Source: UBA12077 sp963665525
Lineage (GTDB): Bacteria > Bacteroidota > Bacteroidia > Bacteroidales > UBA12077
Direction of reading: 5' to 3'
Assembly (NCBI GenBank): GCA_963665525.1
Contig: OY762280.1
Coordinates: forward strand, 3,658,001-3,722,000
Length of the DNA: 64,000 bases
Numbering within the stretch: position 1 is the first letter of the stretch; every line of letters starts with the position of its first letter. The notes beneath the pieces are model-generated. The model made no database searches, was not told the DNA's origin, and saw only the letters and a program-made list of their open reading frames with translations. Shown here piece by piece: positions 53,657-62,729 of this stretch. The position numbers were made by a program, and so were the translations under genes.

Positions 53657-55096
53657 TTATTCTTCGTTGGTAACATTTATTTTTTTGTGGTAAACATCTA
53701 GAGCTACAAGCATTGCAATGAATCCCCAAACCGGGACAGAGGCTTTATCGGTATCAAGAAAATTATTTAAAATACCATGCATAAAATAAGTTGATAAACC
53801 AAGCATAATATACAAAGCAAGCTGTTTTACTTCTTTTGAGTTTGTTTGATGGTAAACCCTGTATCCGGTTCTGAAAGCCATGAAAATAATGAGCAAAAAC
53901 GATAGCAATCCAATTGCTCCGGACTCTGAAAAAGCTCCCAAATATTCGCTGTGAGCATTACCCACCTCACCAAAATTGGTGCTTATTGAGGTTCTGTCGT
54001 ATGAAAACTGAAAAGGAGCATATTGAAACTTATAGGTTCCCGGACCCCAGCCCCAGAAAGGTTTCTCTTTAATCATTCTTGCAGCGCATTTCCAGCGATT
54101 GATTCGTTCCATATTTGAAACATCGGTAGAAATATTTGCCATCGATTCAATATGTTCTGAAAATTTACCAGATGATCGAGTTTCGTTTTGTTCTAAAGTA
54201 CTTAAAAGTCTATTTTGAAATACAAATAATAAGAAGATTACTCCAACTCCAGCTAATAAAACATACTTTATCTTAATCCTCAATTTTATTAGTGCAAAAA
54301 GTCCTAATGCTCCAAATAAACTAAGCCAGGCTGCTCTTGTATAAGACAATATTATTCCACCGATAAATAGGATAAATACAATTGTTGTAAGTGTTTTGTA
54401 TAATAGGTTATTGGTCTTTTTAATTAAAAAATAGAATAAAGGAAACAAGAACATCACCAACATGGCTCCATAGGAAGTGTGATCACTAAAAAATGGTTTT
54501 ACAACCCAATTGGATGCACTTTGATTATTTAATCCATGTGCCGATAATTTTACATTGGTATATAGCACAACTATTACCAAAGGAATAATGTATAACCACT
54601 GAAACTTTTCAATATTCTTATAGTTTTTAAAAATTTGCGTAGCTACAAAATACATTGGAATTACAAACCATAACCTGGAAATCAAAAATTTAAATGATAC
54701 ACTTGGTAAAGTACTTGTAAAACTTGAGATAAAAATCCAAAGTAGATTGATACATATGGCTATTGTAACCGGATGTAATAAAATTTTTTTATCAAACTTA
54801 CCATCTAATAATAACTTAAAAATGAACAATAACAGTACTCCCATTAATAAAATCTCTGTTGGTAAATAAAGATTTACAGGAATATCAGGAATAATATAAT
54901 CTAAACGAATAGATAAAGGTGTAAAGAATACTATGGTAAGTATAACTTTATCGAGAGATAAAAAATTTATAAATAGCAATACAAGCAATAAAGGTAAAAA
55001 TGCTACATAATAAACCTCATATGCTATACACCAAACATTTATAGCAATAAATATTAAAGATAGAGAATAAAAAAGAATTTTATTCTTAGGCAACAT
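53657..55096 (-). CDS. O-antigen ligase family (Wzy/WaaL-like) membrane protein
   Basis: A 479-residue protein with about 11-12 hydrophobic segments and a large periplasmic loop (~280-370). The hallmark WGWGPGTYKFQYAPF and HSEYLGAFSESGAIGLLSFL regions match Wzy_C/O-antigen ligase. It polymerises or transfers surface polysaccharide. It lies 1 bp after the Wzz-like gene, so the two work together; glycosyltransferase genes of the same pathway are not in this window. Confidence 0.9.
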   Translation of the reverse strand: MLPKNKILFYSLSLIFIAINVWCIAYEVYYVAFLPLLLVLLFINFLSLDKVILTIVFFTPLSIRLDYIIPDIPVNLYLPTEILLMGVLLLFIFKLLLDGKFDKKILLHPVTIAICINLLWIFISSFTSTLPSVSFKFLISRLWFVIPMYFVATQIFKNYKNIEKFQWLYIIPLVIVVLYTNVKLSAHGLNNQSASNWVVKPFFSDHTSYGAMLVMFLFPLFYFLIKKTNNLLYKTLTTIVFILFIGGIILSYTRAAWLSLFGALGLFALIKLRIKIKYVLLAGVGVIFLLFVFQNRLLSTLEQNETRSSGKFSEHIESMANISTDVSNMERINRWKCAARMIKEKPFWGWGPGTYKFQYAPFQFSYDRTSISTNFGEVGNAHSEYLGAFSESGAIGLLSFLLIIFMAFRTGYRVYHQTNSKEVKQLALYIMLGLSTYFMHGILNNFLDTDKASVPVWGFIAMLVALDVYHKKINVTNEE

Positions 55097-55097
55097 A

Positions 55098-55997
55098 CTA
55101 CGATTTAAATGTAAACAGATCTTTATATCGCTCGATAAAAAGCATTAAAATAACCGCAAAAATAAATGCAGAGATTGTTGATACCACACAAATGAGCCAA
55201 CGAACAGGATAAGCCTTTTTCTCCGCAGGATATGCTTTTGCTACTATAAATTTTCGAGGTAAATCCTGGTTAGCATTCACTCGAGCCTCAACCAGTTTTT
55301 CTTTTAAATTACTTAAGCGTTTGTTCTCATTAACTAATTGTTGGCTTAAAGAGATATATCTTGGATTTGTGGTTTTATTACCTAATGTTTTTAACGAATT
55401 CTCTAAGCCTTCTATTTCAGATTCTAATAAATGATATTCTTTTTCAACTACGTCTAATATCTTTACTGCTACTTCTTTTTGCATCTTATTAAGGGTTATA
55501 TCTAATAAAGATGCTATTTCGTTAGCAATATTTGCTGCCATTTGTGGATCGGTATCCAATACTTCAATTCGAATAGCTTGAAATTCGGTCTTTTTAAAAC
55601 TGATGTTATTCATAAACTCAGCATGTAACTGTGTCATTGGGAAAGCGCCATCTTTATCAATATCGTAATGATTAAAAAGATCAAACTTTTCGATTACTGC
55701 CAAGCGAATTTCTTCCGAGTATAACGTCTGAATTAACTGCTCTGTTTCTTCCTCATCTCCAAAATTCATGATATGATCATCCGGATCAATTAGCTCGGAT
55801 GTGGTTAATGCATGCGAAACAGAAGCTTGTGTTTTAGGATAAAAAACTACTGCTGATTTATACTTTGGAGTAATGGTCATAGCAACAATTACCGAAGCAA
55901 TGGCACCTATCAAAGTCACCATAACAATAGGCCATTTATGCTTAAACATAAAACGAATAATATCCATAGAATTAAAGTTATAATTAGAGTCTGTCAT
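55098..55997 (-). CDS. Wzz-type chain-length determinant protein
   Basis: A 299-residue protein. Short cytoplasmic N-terminus, TM1 ~22-42 (WPIVMVTLIGAIASVIVAMT), a periplasmic coiled coil (~140-240), TM2 ~268-290 and a short tail. The Pro/Gly-containing second-TM region AYPAEKKAYPVRWLI is Wzz-like. No tyrosine kinase domain is attached. It sets polysaccharide chain length with the downstream Wzy-like protein. Confidence 0.88.
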   Translation of the reverse strand: MTDSNYNFNSMDIIRFMFKHKWPIVMVTLIGAIASVIVAMTITPKYKSAVVFYPKTQASVSHALTTSELIDPDDHIMNFGDEEETEQLIQTLYSEEIRLAVIEKFDLFNHYDIDKDGAFPMTQLHAEFMNNISFKKTEFQAIRIEVLDTDPQMAANIANEIASLLDITLNKMQKEVAVKILDVVEKEYHLLESEIEGLENSLKTLGNKTTNPRYISLSQQLVNENKRLSNLKEKLVEARVNANQDLPRKFIVAKAYPAEKKAYPVRWLICVVSTISAFIFAVILMLFIERYKDLFTFKS

Positions 55998-56075
55998 GTT
56001 TTATAAATAGAGGATTAACGGTAATATTCATTATCCATCAATCCTCCATATTTTTCATTTTAAATTGTTTATATC

Positions 56076-57368
56076 CTAGACTGTTCTGATAAGGAAATAG
56101 TTCTTTTTCCCCTTTTGAACTAAAATGTATTTATCATTCAATAAACGATCAGAAGCAATAGTTATTTCATCAGACAATACTTTTTCCTTATTAATGCTTA
56201 CTCCACCACCTTTAATCGTTCTTCTTAACTCACCTTTCGATGGAAAAACCTGTGTTTCTTCTGCTAATAAGTTTAAAACATTTTGTCCGGATTCAATCTT
56301 CGATTTTTTAATATCAAACATAGGAACACCTTCGAAAACAGACAAAAATGTTTTTTCATCCAGATTTTTTAACTCCTCTGTAGTTGCTTTACCAAATAAT
56401 ATTTTTGATGCCGCTACTGCTGTTTCATAATCTTTCTCGGAATGAACCATTGTTGTTAACTCTTTGGCCAAACGTTGTTGTAAAGATCGCATATGTGGTT
56501 CTTCGCGATGTTTCTCAATGATAAACTCAATTTCATCTTTTGGTAACATCGTAAAAATTTTGATATACTTTTCAGCATCTTCGTCAGAAACATTTAACCA
56601 AAACTGGTAAAACTTATATGGTGATGTTAATTCAGGATCTAACCAAACATTTCCTTCTTCGGTTTTGCCAAATTTGTTTCCATCTGCCTTTGTTATTAAA
56701 GGACAGGTTAATGCAAAAGCCTCACCCCCTTCTTTACGACGAATTAATTCAGTACCGGTAGTAATATTTCCCCACTGATCGGAACCACCCATCTGCAATT
56801 TACAGTTCTTTTCTTTATATAAATGATAAAAATCTGTTCCTTGAACTAACTGGTATGAGAATTCTGTAAACGACATTCCCATTTTTGATTCTTCACCAAT
56901 ACGTTTTTTTACAGAATCTTTGGCCATCATATAGTTAACAGTAATATGCTTACCAATATCACGAATAAATTCAAGAAAAGAAAATTCTTTCATCCAATCG
57001 TAATTGTTAACCATTTCTGCACCATTCTCAACACTCGAATCGAAAACAAGTAATTTTTCTAGTTGTTTTTTTAAACAATCCTGATTGTAACGCAATGTTT
57101 TTTCATCTAATAAATTTCTCTCTTGCGATTTTCCTGATGGATCGCCAATCATACCTGTTGCTCCACCTACCAAAACAATTGGTTTATGACCTGCTGCCTG
57201 AAAATGTTTTAACATCATTACACTAACCAAATGTCCAATATGTAATGAATTTGCCGTTGGATCAATTCCAACATATGCAGCTGTCATTTCCTTTTGCAAT
57301 TGCTCTTCTGTTCCGGGCATGATATCATGTAACATGCCTCTCCATTTTAGTTCCTCAACGAAATTCAT
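56076..57368 (-). CDS. tyrS: Tyrosyl-tRNA synthetase
   Basis: A 430-residue class I synthetase. HIGH motif at 43-46 (NSLHIGHL), KFGKT as the KMSKS equivalent near residue 230, and a C-terminal S4-type domain (~363-425, GELRRTIKGGGVSINKEKV). All normal. A large palindrome lies between it and the upstream gene at 57434. Confidence 0.97.
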   Translation of the reverse strand: MNFVEELKWRGMLHDIMPGTEEQLQKEMTAAYVGIDPTANSLHIGHLVSVMMLKHFQAAGHKPIVLVGGATGMIGDPSGKSQERNLLDEKTLRYNQDCLKKQLEKLLVFDSSVENGAEMVNNYDWMKEFSFLEFIRDIGKHITVNYMMAKDSVKKRIGEESKMGMSFTEFSYQLVQGTDFYHLYKEKNCKLQMGGSDQWGNITTGTELIRRKEGGEAFALTCPLITKADGNKFGKTEEGNVWLDPELTSPYKFYQFWLNVSDEDAEKYIKIFTMLPKDEIEFIIEKHREEPHMRSLQQRLAKELTTMVHSEKDYETAVAASKILFGKATTEELKNLDEKTFLSVFEGVPMFDIKKSKIESGQNVLNLLAEETQVFPSKGELRRTIKGGGVSINKEKVLSDEITIASDRLLNDKYILVQKGKKNYFLIRTV

Positions 57369-57385
57369 TTATTTAATAATATTTA

Positions 57386-57418
57386 AACTTTGCTAAAGTT
57401 TAAAACTTTAGCAAAGTT
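57386..57418. repeat. 33-bp near-perfect palindrome (REP-like)
   Basis: AACTTTGCTAAAGTTT (57386-57401) and AAACTTTAGCAAAGTT (57403-57418) pair over 16 bp around a single A. It is after the PLP enzyme gene and before tyrS on the minus strand. It shares the core AAAGTTTAAACTTT with the palindrome at 38610. Confidence 0.7.
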
Positions 57419-57433
57419 GATGTTTATTTTTAA

Positions 57434-58615
57434 TTATATTTTTTCTAAAGCATGATCTAAATCTGCAATAATATCATCTACATTTTCGATACCTACCGCA
57501 TAACGAACCAAGCCTTCTGTGATATGAGCTTCTTCTCTTGCTTCTTTAGGTACACCAGCATGTGTCATGGATGCAGGGTGTTGAATTAAGGATTCAACTC
57601 CTCCTAAAGAAACAGCTAATAATGCTAAATGAACATTGTTCATTAATGTAACACCAGCATCGTATCCCCCTTTTAATTCAAAGCTAATCATCGCACCGGG
57701 ACCTGCCATTTGTTCTTTCGCTAAATCATATTGTGGAAATGATTTTAATCCTGGATATTTAACCCAAGCTACTTTTGGATGATTTTCTAGAAATTCAGCA
57801 ACTTTCATGGCATTTTCCTGAGCTCTTTCAACACGCAAACTTAATGTCTTTACACCACGAATTACCATATAAGCCTGATGTGGATCCATATTTCCACCCA
57901 TGTAAACCATGGTTTTACGCATTTTTTGATATACTTCAGGATCTTTTGCAATTAATGCTCCACCAACAATATCAGCATGACCATTAATAAACTTGGTTAA
58001 TGAATGTAAAGCAACATCAGCACCTAAGTTTAATGGTTTTTGTAAGTATGGACTACCAAATGTATTATCAACCACAACAATAATATCATGTTTATGAGCT
58101 ATCTCAGAAGCTTTCTTAATATCAGTTAAAACTATTGTTGGATTTGCAGGAGTTTCCAGGTATAAAACCTTCGTGTTTGGTTTTATTGCTTTTTCAATCT
58201 CATCTAAATTTGATGTGTCGATAAAACTTGCTTCAACTCCAAATTTTGCAAAATGACTATCTAAAACTGCTCGGCTGGGGCCATAAACTGCACTCGTACA
58301 TACAATATGATCTCCTTGTGCTAAAAACGCCATGTAAGCAGTTGTAACAGCTGCCATACCAGAAGCTAAAGCAATTCCACCACAACCATTTTCTAATTCA
58401 GCCAATTTGTTTTCTAAAGCTTCAATGGTTGGATTTCCAATTCGAGTATAAATAAATCCTTTTTCGCGACCAGCAAATAAATCTGCACCATGTTTTGCAT
58501 TACGAAAAGCAAAAGTTGATGTTTGATATATCGGTGTTACTGCACTACCATTAGCATCTTCAAAATCTCCGGCATGTATCAGTTTCGTATTGAAACCTAA
58601 ATTTTTTGTATCCAT
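57434..58615 (-). CDS. Trans-sulfuration PLP enzyme (Cys/Met metabolism; CGS/MGL type)
   Basis: A 393-residue fold-type I enzyme. PLP lysine is Lys208 in HSLTKFINGHADIVGG, and aromatic Tyr in FIYTRIGNPT belongs to the phosphate-binding site. Overall sequence is closest to methionine gamma-lyase, but the MGL-type cysteine at the YGC position is replaced by Pro (Pro113 in YGPS), so cystathionine gamma-synthase or a lyase of another specificity are equally possible. It lies 28 bp after cvpA on the same strand. Confidence 0.85.
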   Translation of the reverse strand: MDTKNLGFNTKLIHAGDFEDANGSAVTPIYQTSTFAFRNAKHGADLFAGREKGFIYTRIGNPTIEALENKLAELENGCGGIALASGMAAVTTAYMAFLAQGDHIVCTSAVYGPSRAVLDSHFAKFGVEASFIDTSNLDEIEKAIKPNTKVLYLETPANPTIVLTDIKKASEIAHKHDIIVVVDNTFGSPYLQKPLNLGADVALHSLTKFINGHADIVGGALIAKDPEVYQKMRKTMVYMGGNMDPHQAYMVIRGVKTLSLRVERAQENAMKVAEFLENHPKVAWVKYPGLKSFPQYDLAKEQMAGPGAMISFELKGGYDAGVTLMNNVHLALLAVSLGGVESLIQHPASMTHAGVPKEAREEAHITEGLVRYAVGIENVDDIIADLDHALEKI

Positions 58616-58643
58616 TTTATATTTATTTTATGATTAATTTTTG

Positions 58644-59177
58644 CTAGATTCTAATTCCCTCCTTTATTTGCTCGGCATCTATTTTTTCCTTCATTTTATC
58701 AAAATTTAAATAAGGAAAAATCATTGGAGCAAAATTTGATAAAGGTTTATATAGTAAAGATTTTTCTTTCGTATCATCAGGAATAAAATTGTATTTATTA
58801 TCCACCTTATTGATTAAAACCAAGATAATACTAACAATAAACGCTATTTTTAATACCGAAAATAAAACTCCAAGTAAACGGTTTATAATTCCTAAAGCGA
58901 TCGCATCAATTAATTTATTTAATCCTTTTGCTAACATGTGTACTGCAATCACAATGACAATAAATGTTACGGCAAATGATAAAACTGGTAAGTACTGACC
59001 AGATACTTCAAACTTTTTAATAATAAGACTTGAAGTAAAATCGGAGAACATCACTGCTCCTAAAATCCCTAACAACAATGCTGCTAAAGTTGCTAATTGT
59101 ACAATAAATCCTTTCGTATATCCGCGATAAGCAGCCCAAAGTAATAAGATAGTAAAAACAAGATCAACTGTATTCAT
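58644..59177 (-). CDS. CvpA family membrane protein
   Basis: A 177-residue protein with four hydrophobic segments (~4-22, 28-47, 65-88, 105-127) and the start MNTVDLVFTILLLWAAYRGYTKG, the CvpA signature. Colicin V production protein relatives of unknown general function, tied to envelope or biofilm phenotypes in some bacteria. It is the first gene of the cvpA-PLP enzyme pair. Confidence 0.9.
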   Translation of the reverse strand: MNTVDLVFTILLLWAAYRGYTKGFIVQLATLAALLLGILGAVMFSDFTSSLIIKKFEVSGQYLPVLSFAVTFIVIVIAVHMLAKGLNKLIDAIALGIINRLLGVLFSVLKIAFIVSIILVLINKVDNKYNFIPDDTKEKSLLYKPLSNFAPMIFPYLNFDKMKEKIDAEQIKEGIRI

Positions 59178-59337
59178 AATAAAGTCGTTCGGTAAAAGAA
59201 TTTGTAAAAATAATAAAAAGATTCGGCTTCAATGTAAATTGATTAGCTGCTTTATTGGTAAAATAGAAAAAAGTATCTATAAAATCTTACAGATGCTTTT
59301 TATTAATATTTTATTTATTGATTTCAAATCCCCCTAG

Positions 59338-59355
59338 CCCCCTTTAAAAAGGGGG
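59338..59355 (-). terminator. G/C-rich hairpin after DUF5686 gene (CCCCCTTT...AAAGGGGG)
   Basis: CCCCCTTT and AAAGGGGG form an 8-bp stem with a 2-nt loop 20 bp after the gene's stop. The wider sequence CCCCCTAGCCCCCTTTAAAA is a dispersed repeat known to occur in many bacterial genomes, so it may be a repeat as well as a terminator. Confidence 0.6.
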
Positions 59356-59375
59356 AATTATTGTAAGAATTTCTT

Positions 59376-62009
59376 TTATCCGCCTATTGTGATGGAATCG
59401 CCATTACGCCCAACGAATGGAATTCCAATTTTGATTCCGGTATACTCATGTGTTAATCCTCTAAACCCAGTAAAAACCTCCACATTAAACATCAGGAAGA
59501 TTTGATTTAAACCGTACCCAAATTCATAATATGGTTTGTTTCCTGTAGTAGATAAATAATTGAAATAAATGGTTTCATTCATTAATGTTTTATTTAATAC
59601 TGGCAATCGCTTTAAAATAATACGGTCGTTTGTAAGGCGAGCATGCCCTTCGAAATAACTTTGACTAGTACTATAATCATAATAATCGAGTAATCTGAAG
59701 ATACTTCCTTCATCGGTTCCGATTAAAAATGGCGTGTTCGTTCCAAAATGTTTATAATCTGCAAAATAAACTTTGTTATCATTCAAAAATGATCCTGCTT
59801 TTAGATTATACACAAAACGACCTAATCTTCGAATTGATCTGGCTTGACTTATGCCAAATTCAACTTTATCAAAATCAACATCACTTCCAAACATATTATG
59901 AATTCCTTTGATGTAAGTTAAAGAAAACGTTGGAAATCTAGAATGATAATACCATTTTACTTTATCATTAATTCGGTAATAATATTCGGGAGTATAGCGT
60001 ACTCTTAAACGAAGGGTTGATGCTGTATGATCATTAACCAAGTTAGTATTTGAATTATCTCCCCAAGGAATATTCGAGGTAAACTCATTATCGAAAGGAT
60101 CAGACACATAAAAATCGCAATGATTATCGAGCTTTTTTCTTTCTGCATATTCGAAATCAACTAAAAAATCTAATCCATTGGTAACATCAATTCTATGTGC
60201 GATACTAAAATAATCTTTCTGATAAAGTTTTAAATAGTTTTCTTTTAAAAACAAAGTGGTAATCAGGTTCAGGTTTTCAGTAATACCTGTGCTTGCATCG
60301 AAATCAGAGGTTTTACGGCCTCCATTTAAATAAATATATCCTCTTTTTATCCCGTTGTATCGATACATTAAACTAAAATCATTAGTCATTCGCTCTCGAC
60401 CAAAAGCATAATCAATATCATGGCTTAATCTAAAATACTTTCCAGTACTATCATTGCGATAGATATATGAAAAATCCATTCCATATTTTAAACCATCAAC
60501 CGTGTTATAATTGATATGACCCATATCAATAAGACCACCATAATAAAATCGATGTTTTCCTTCGGCAAAACGATGACCTCCTCCTGTAAAAATATTTCCC
60601 CAATGAAATTTCTTTTCTTCATGCTTAACCGAATCACGATAAGTCGTATCTGTTTCCATTCTTAACTGAATGGAATCCTTGATTTTATAGCTGTCTAATT
60701 CGTCTACTGTCAATGGGATTGGCCTTATAGAATCCCAGTATTGAACAGATCTTAACAGCGCACTATCTTCAATATTATTAATGCTATTGTCTTTTATTTC
60801 GAGATCTTTTTTCTTGGATTCTGTTTTATCAATATCATCTCTAATCAACTTCTTTAGTTTTTTAGATTCTTTTTTTGTTAAATCATCTTTTTGAACCAAT
60901 TCTTTAATCTCTTTTTGTTCTGCACCAGAAAGTCTGTTAATTTCATCCATGTTTTCTTTGGTTTCAACAAGCATATTTTGATATAAAGAATGATCCAATT
61001 TTGAGTTCAATTTTACTTTATAGTTTGAAACGGAAGCAACATATTTAAACTTTACATCAAATCCCATGGCTCCAGCTTCAATATCAAAATTGTGACTAAT
61101 TGGCATCCAAACTTCATTATTTACAGGACTATAAACCTGATTTATTTTGATTTTAAACATTTTTTGTTCTACCAAAAGTTCTGCACTATGCAAATGCCAA
61201 AATCCTTCAACAATATAGATGTGGCCCGAATAAAGATCAAAACCTTCTCTTCGCGGAATCACCTTAATTTTGTGAACCAAATAATCCTGATCATAGAAAG
61301 AAGCTACTAGTTGGAATTTATAATAAGAAAAGGCATCACGACTTAATGGGGAAATGATCCCATCAATGTCGTTATACAACGAAATAGTAATATAATCCAT
61401 AGGAGACTCATCATTACCTTCTATGGTACTTCGCATCGACAATACATTTTGTTCTACAATATCCGGAAGCTTAAAATTTAAATCGGTAATACTTTCCATG
61501 ATCATTACTTTACCTTCCTCAAGACCTTCTTTCTTTAATGTTTTTTTCATTAAACGGGGAATGTTTTCAAATTTTCCAGATCCTTTAATATAAACTCTGC
61601 AGTCGTACTCTTCTACCTGGTTTAAGTAATAATAACTCATGGCTACGGCCTTTCTCATGATGGAATAAGCTGGATCTTCACCACTTGCTAAAATTCTAAC
61701 CTCAGGAATTTTATATAGCTGTTCTTCAAGTGTGATATCTAAAGTTTGTTTTGTTCCTAAACAATTAACTTCTAATTCTCTGGTTTTATACCCTAAATAA
61801 CGAATGGTTAATTTGTGCTTCCCTTCTGGTAAATCTAATGTGTAATTTCCTTCTAAATTTGATGTTGTCCCCAATGAAACATCCGAAGCATATACTGTTG
61901 CATAAGGAATTGGATTTCCCGACGAATCACTAATTTTACCTTCGATACATTGTGAATAACTAAAATAACCTAAGGTAATAATTAGAAGTGTTAGAGTTAC
62001 TCTTTTCAT
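59376..62009 (-). CDS. DUF5686 outer-membrane protein with carboxypeptidase-like domain
   Basis: An 877-residue protein. Signal peptide MKRVTLTLLIITLGYFSYSQ, then a carboxypeptidase-regulatory-like/Ig domain (~20-105: GKISDSSGNPIPYATVYASD). The large middle and C-terminal part (~115-877) is rich in beta strands with aromatic ends, matching the DUF5686 family barrel-like proteins often described near TonB-dependent systems. The end GIPFVGRNGDSITIGG is strand-like. Function unknown; it is probably in the outer membrane. It stands alone, with 366 bp upstream to the tRNA. Confidence 0.85.
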   Translation of the reverse strand: MKRVTLTLLIITLGYFSYSQCIEGKISDSSGNPIPYATVYASDVSLGTTSNLEGNYTLDLPEGKHKLTIRYLGYKTRELEVNCLGTKQTLDITLEEQLYKIPEVRILASGEDPAYSIMRKAVAMSYYYLNQVEEYDCRVYIKGSGKFENIPRLMKKTLKKEGLEEGKVMIMESITDLNFKLPDIVEQNVLSMRSTIEGNDESPMDYITISLYNDIDGIISPLSRDAFSYYKFQLVASFYDQDYLVHKIKVIPRREGFDLYSGHIYIVEGFWHLHSAELLVEQKMFKIKINQVYSPVNNEVWMPISHNFDIEAGAMGFDVKFKYVASVSNYKVKLNSKLDHSLYQNMLVETKENMDEINRLSGAEQKEIKELVQKDDLTKKESKKLKKLIRDDIDKTESKKKDLEIKDNSINNIEDSALLRSVQYWDSIRPIPLTVDELDSYKIKDSIQLRMETDTTYRDSVKHEEKKFHWGNIFTGGGHRFAEGKHRFYYGGLIDMGHINYNTVDGLKYGMDFSYIYRNDSTGKYFRLSHDIDYAFGRERMTNDFSLMYRYNGIKRGYIYLNGGRKTSDFDASTGITENLNLITTLFLKENYLKLYQKDYFSIAHRIDVTNGLDFLVDFEYAERKKLDNHCDFYVSDPFDNEFTSNIPWGDNSNTNLVNDHTASTLRLRVRYTPEYYYRINDKVKWYYHSRFPTFSLTYIKGIHNMFGSDVDFDKVEFGISQARSIRRLGRFVYNLKAGSFLNDNKVYFADYKHFGTNTPFLIGTDEGSIFRLLDYYDYSTSQSYFEGHARLTNDRIILKRLPVLNKTLMNETIYFNYLSTTGNKPYYEFGYGLNQIFLMFNVEVFTGFRGLTHEYTGIKIGIPFVGRNGDSITIGG

Positions 62010-62331
62010 TTGTTTATATTTTTCTTAATTGTTAATTTATTGCTATTCATATCACTTTCCTAAAAGGTTTTTTTTGTTACTCACTCCCGCAAATCCCGAG
62101 CACATACCGCTCGTGAACCTTCATGGTTTTAATCTTGATACTATCAATCTATAATCATACAAATTTGCCTGTCTGTCGTCAAACAGGTGTTAAAATTAAT
62201 TATCATGAAGGTTTCATAATTAGGTTCAGTAAATAATTTAAATTTCTTTTCAGACGATTAAAGAAAGATAAAGTTACAATAGATCATTTTACAACAAAAT
62301 TACTTTTTGTTAAAAAGGCTTAAATTATGTT
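62010..62331. other. Intergenic region with long-range inverted repeat, no gene
   Basis: AT-rich, no coding frame of note. It holds AACCTTCATG (62116-62125) and CATGAAGGTT (62204-62213), exact inverted 10-mers 78 bp apart. A second small inverted pair, CCTGT / ACAGG, lies between (62168-62187). The arrangement suggests a folded RNA or a decayed repeat. No terminator for the tRNA gene is needed here. Confidence 0.5.
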
Positions 62332-62362
62332 TTTGTATATGAAATTAATTTCTCTAATTTTG
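62332..62362 (+). promoter_or_regulatory. Promoter of tRNA-Arg gene
   Basis: -33 TTTG (62332-62335), 19-bp spacer, -7 TAATTTTG (62355-62362), full consensus, ending 12 bp before the tRNA. Confidence 0.75.
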
Positions 62363-62374
62363 TGCACGATTAAT

Positions 62375-62446
62375 GGCCCCATAGTTCAAGGGATAGAATA
62401 GCAGTTTCCTAAACTGTAGATACAAGTTCGAGTCTTGTTGGGGCTA
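62375..62446 (+). tRNA. tRNA-Arg (anticodon CCU)
   Basis: 72 nt fold as a cloverleaf. Acceptor stem GGCCCCA/TGGGGCT (one G-U), D stem GTTC/GAAT, anticodon stem GCAGT/ACTGT with loop TTCCTAA, so the anticodon CCT (62408-62410) reads AGG. T stem ACAAG/CTTGT with loop TTCGAGT. Discriminator A; CCA is not encoded (ACA follows), so it is added after transcription. It serves the rare AGG arginine codon. Confidence 0.96.
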
Positions 62447-62458
62447 CAATGCAAGACT

Positions 62459-62488
62459 AGCTGTCGGAAATGACAGCTTTTTCTTTTT
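62459..62488 (+). terminator. Terminator of tRNA-Arg
   Basis: AGCTGTC and GACAGCT form a 7-bp stem (62459-62465, 62472-62478), followed by a T-rich tract TTTTCTTTTT. Confidence 0.9.
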
Positions 62489-62729
62489 GTAAATTTTTCT
62501 GACAAAACTCAGAAAAAAACCTTTTGATAGAAAATTTTATTATTTAGAAATACCTACGTTTAATTGAAAATAAAAACACCTGCTCGTTTGGTTAATATTT
62601 CGTTTATTTTAACGTATGTTAGTATATATTTCTAATATTTTCGAAATATTTCATCATTTTTCCCAATTTTATCATTTTAATTCCAAGCTATAGCTATTTA
62701 CGTTAATTTTAGCACCAAACCATCTTATC

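Noticed and set aside
59325..59360. Purely repeat interpretation of the CCCCCTAGCCCCC sequence
   Set aside because: It does act at the right place for a terminator, so it is listed there; its dispersed-repeat nature is only noted.
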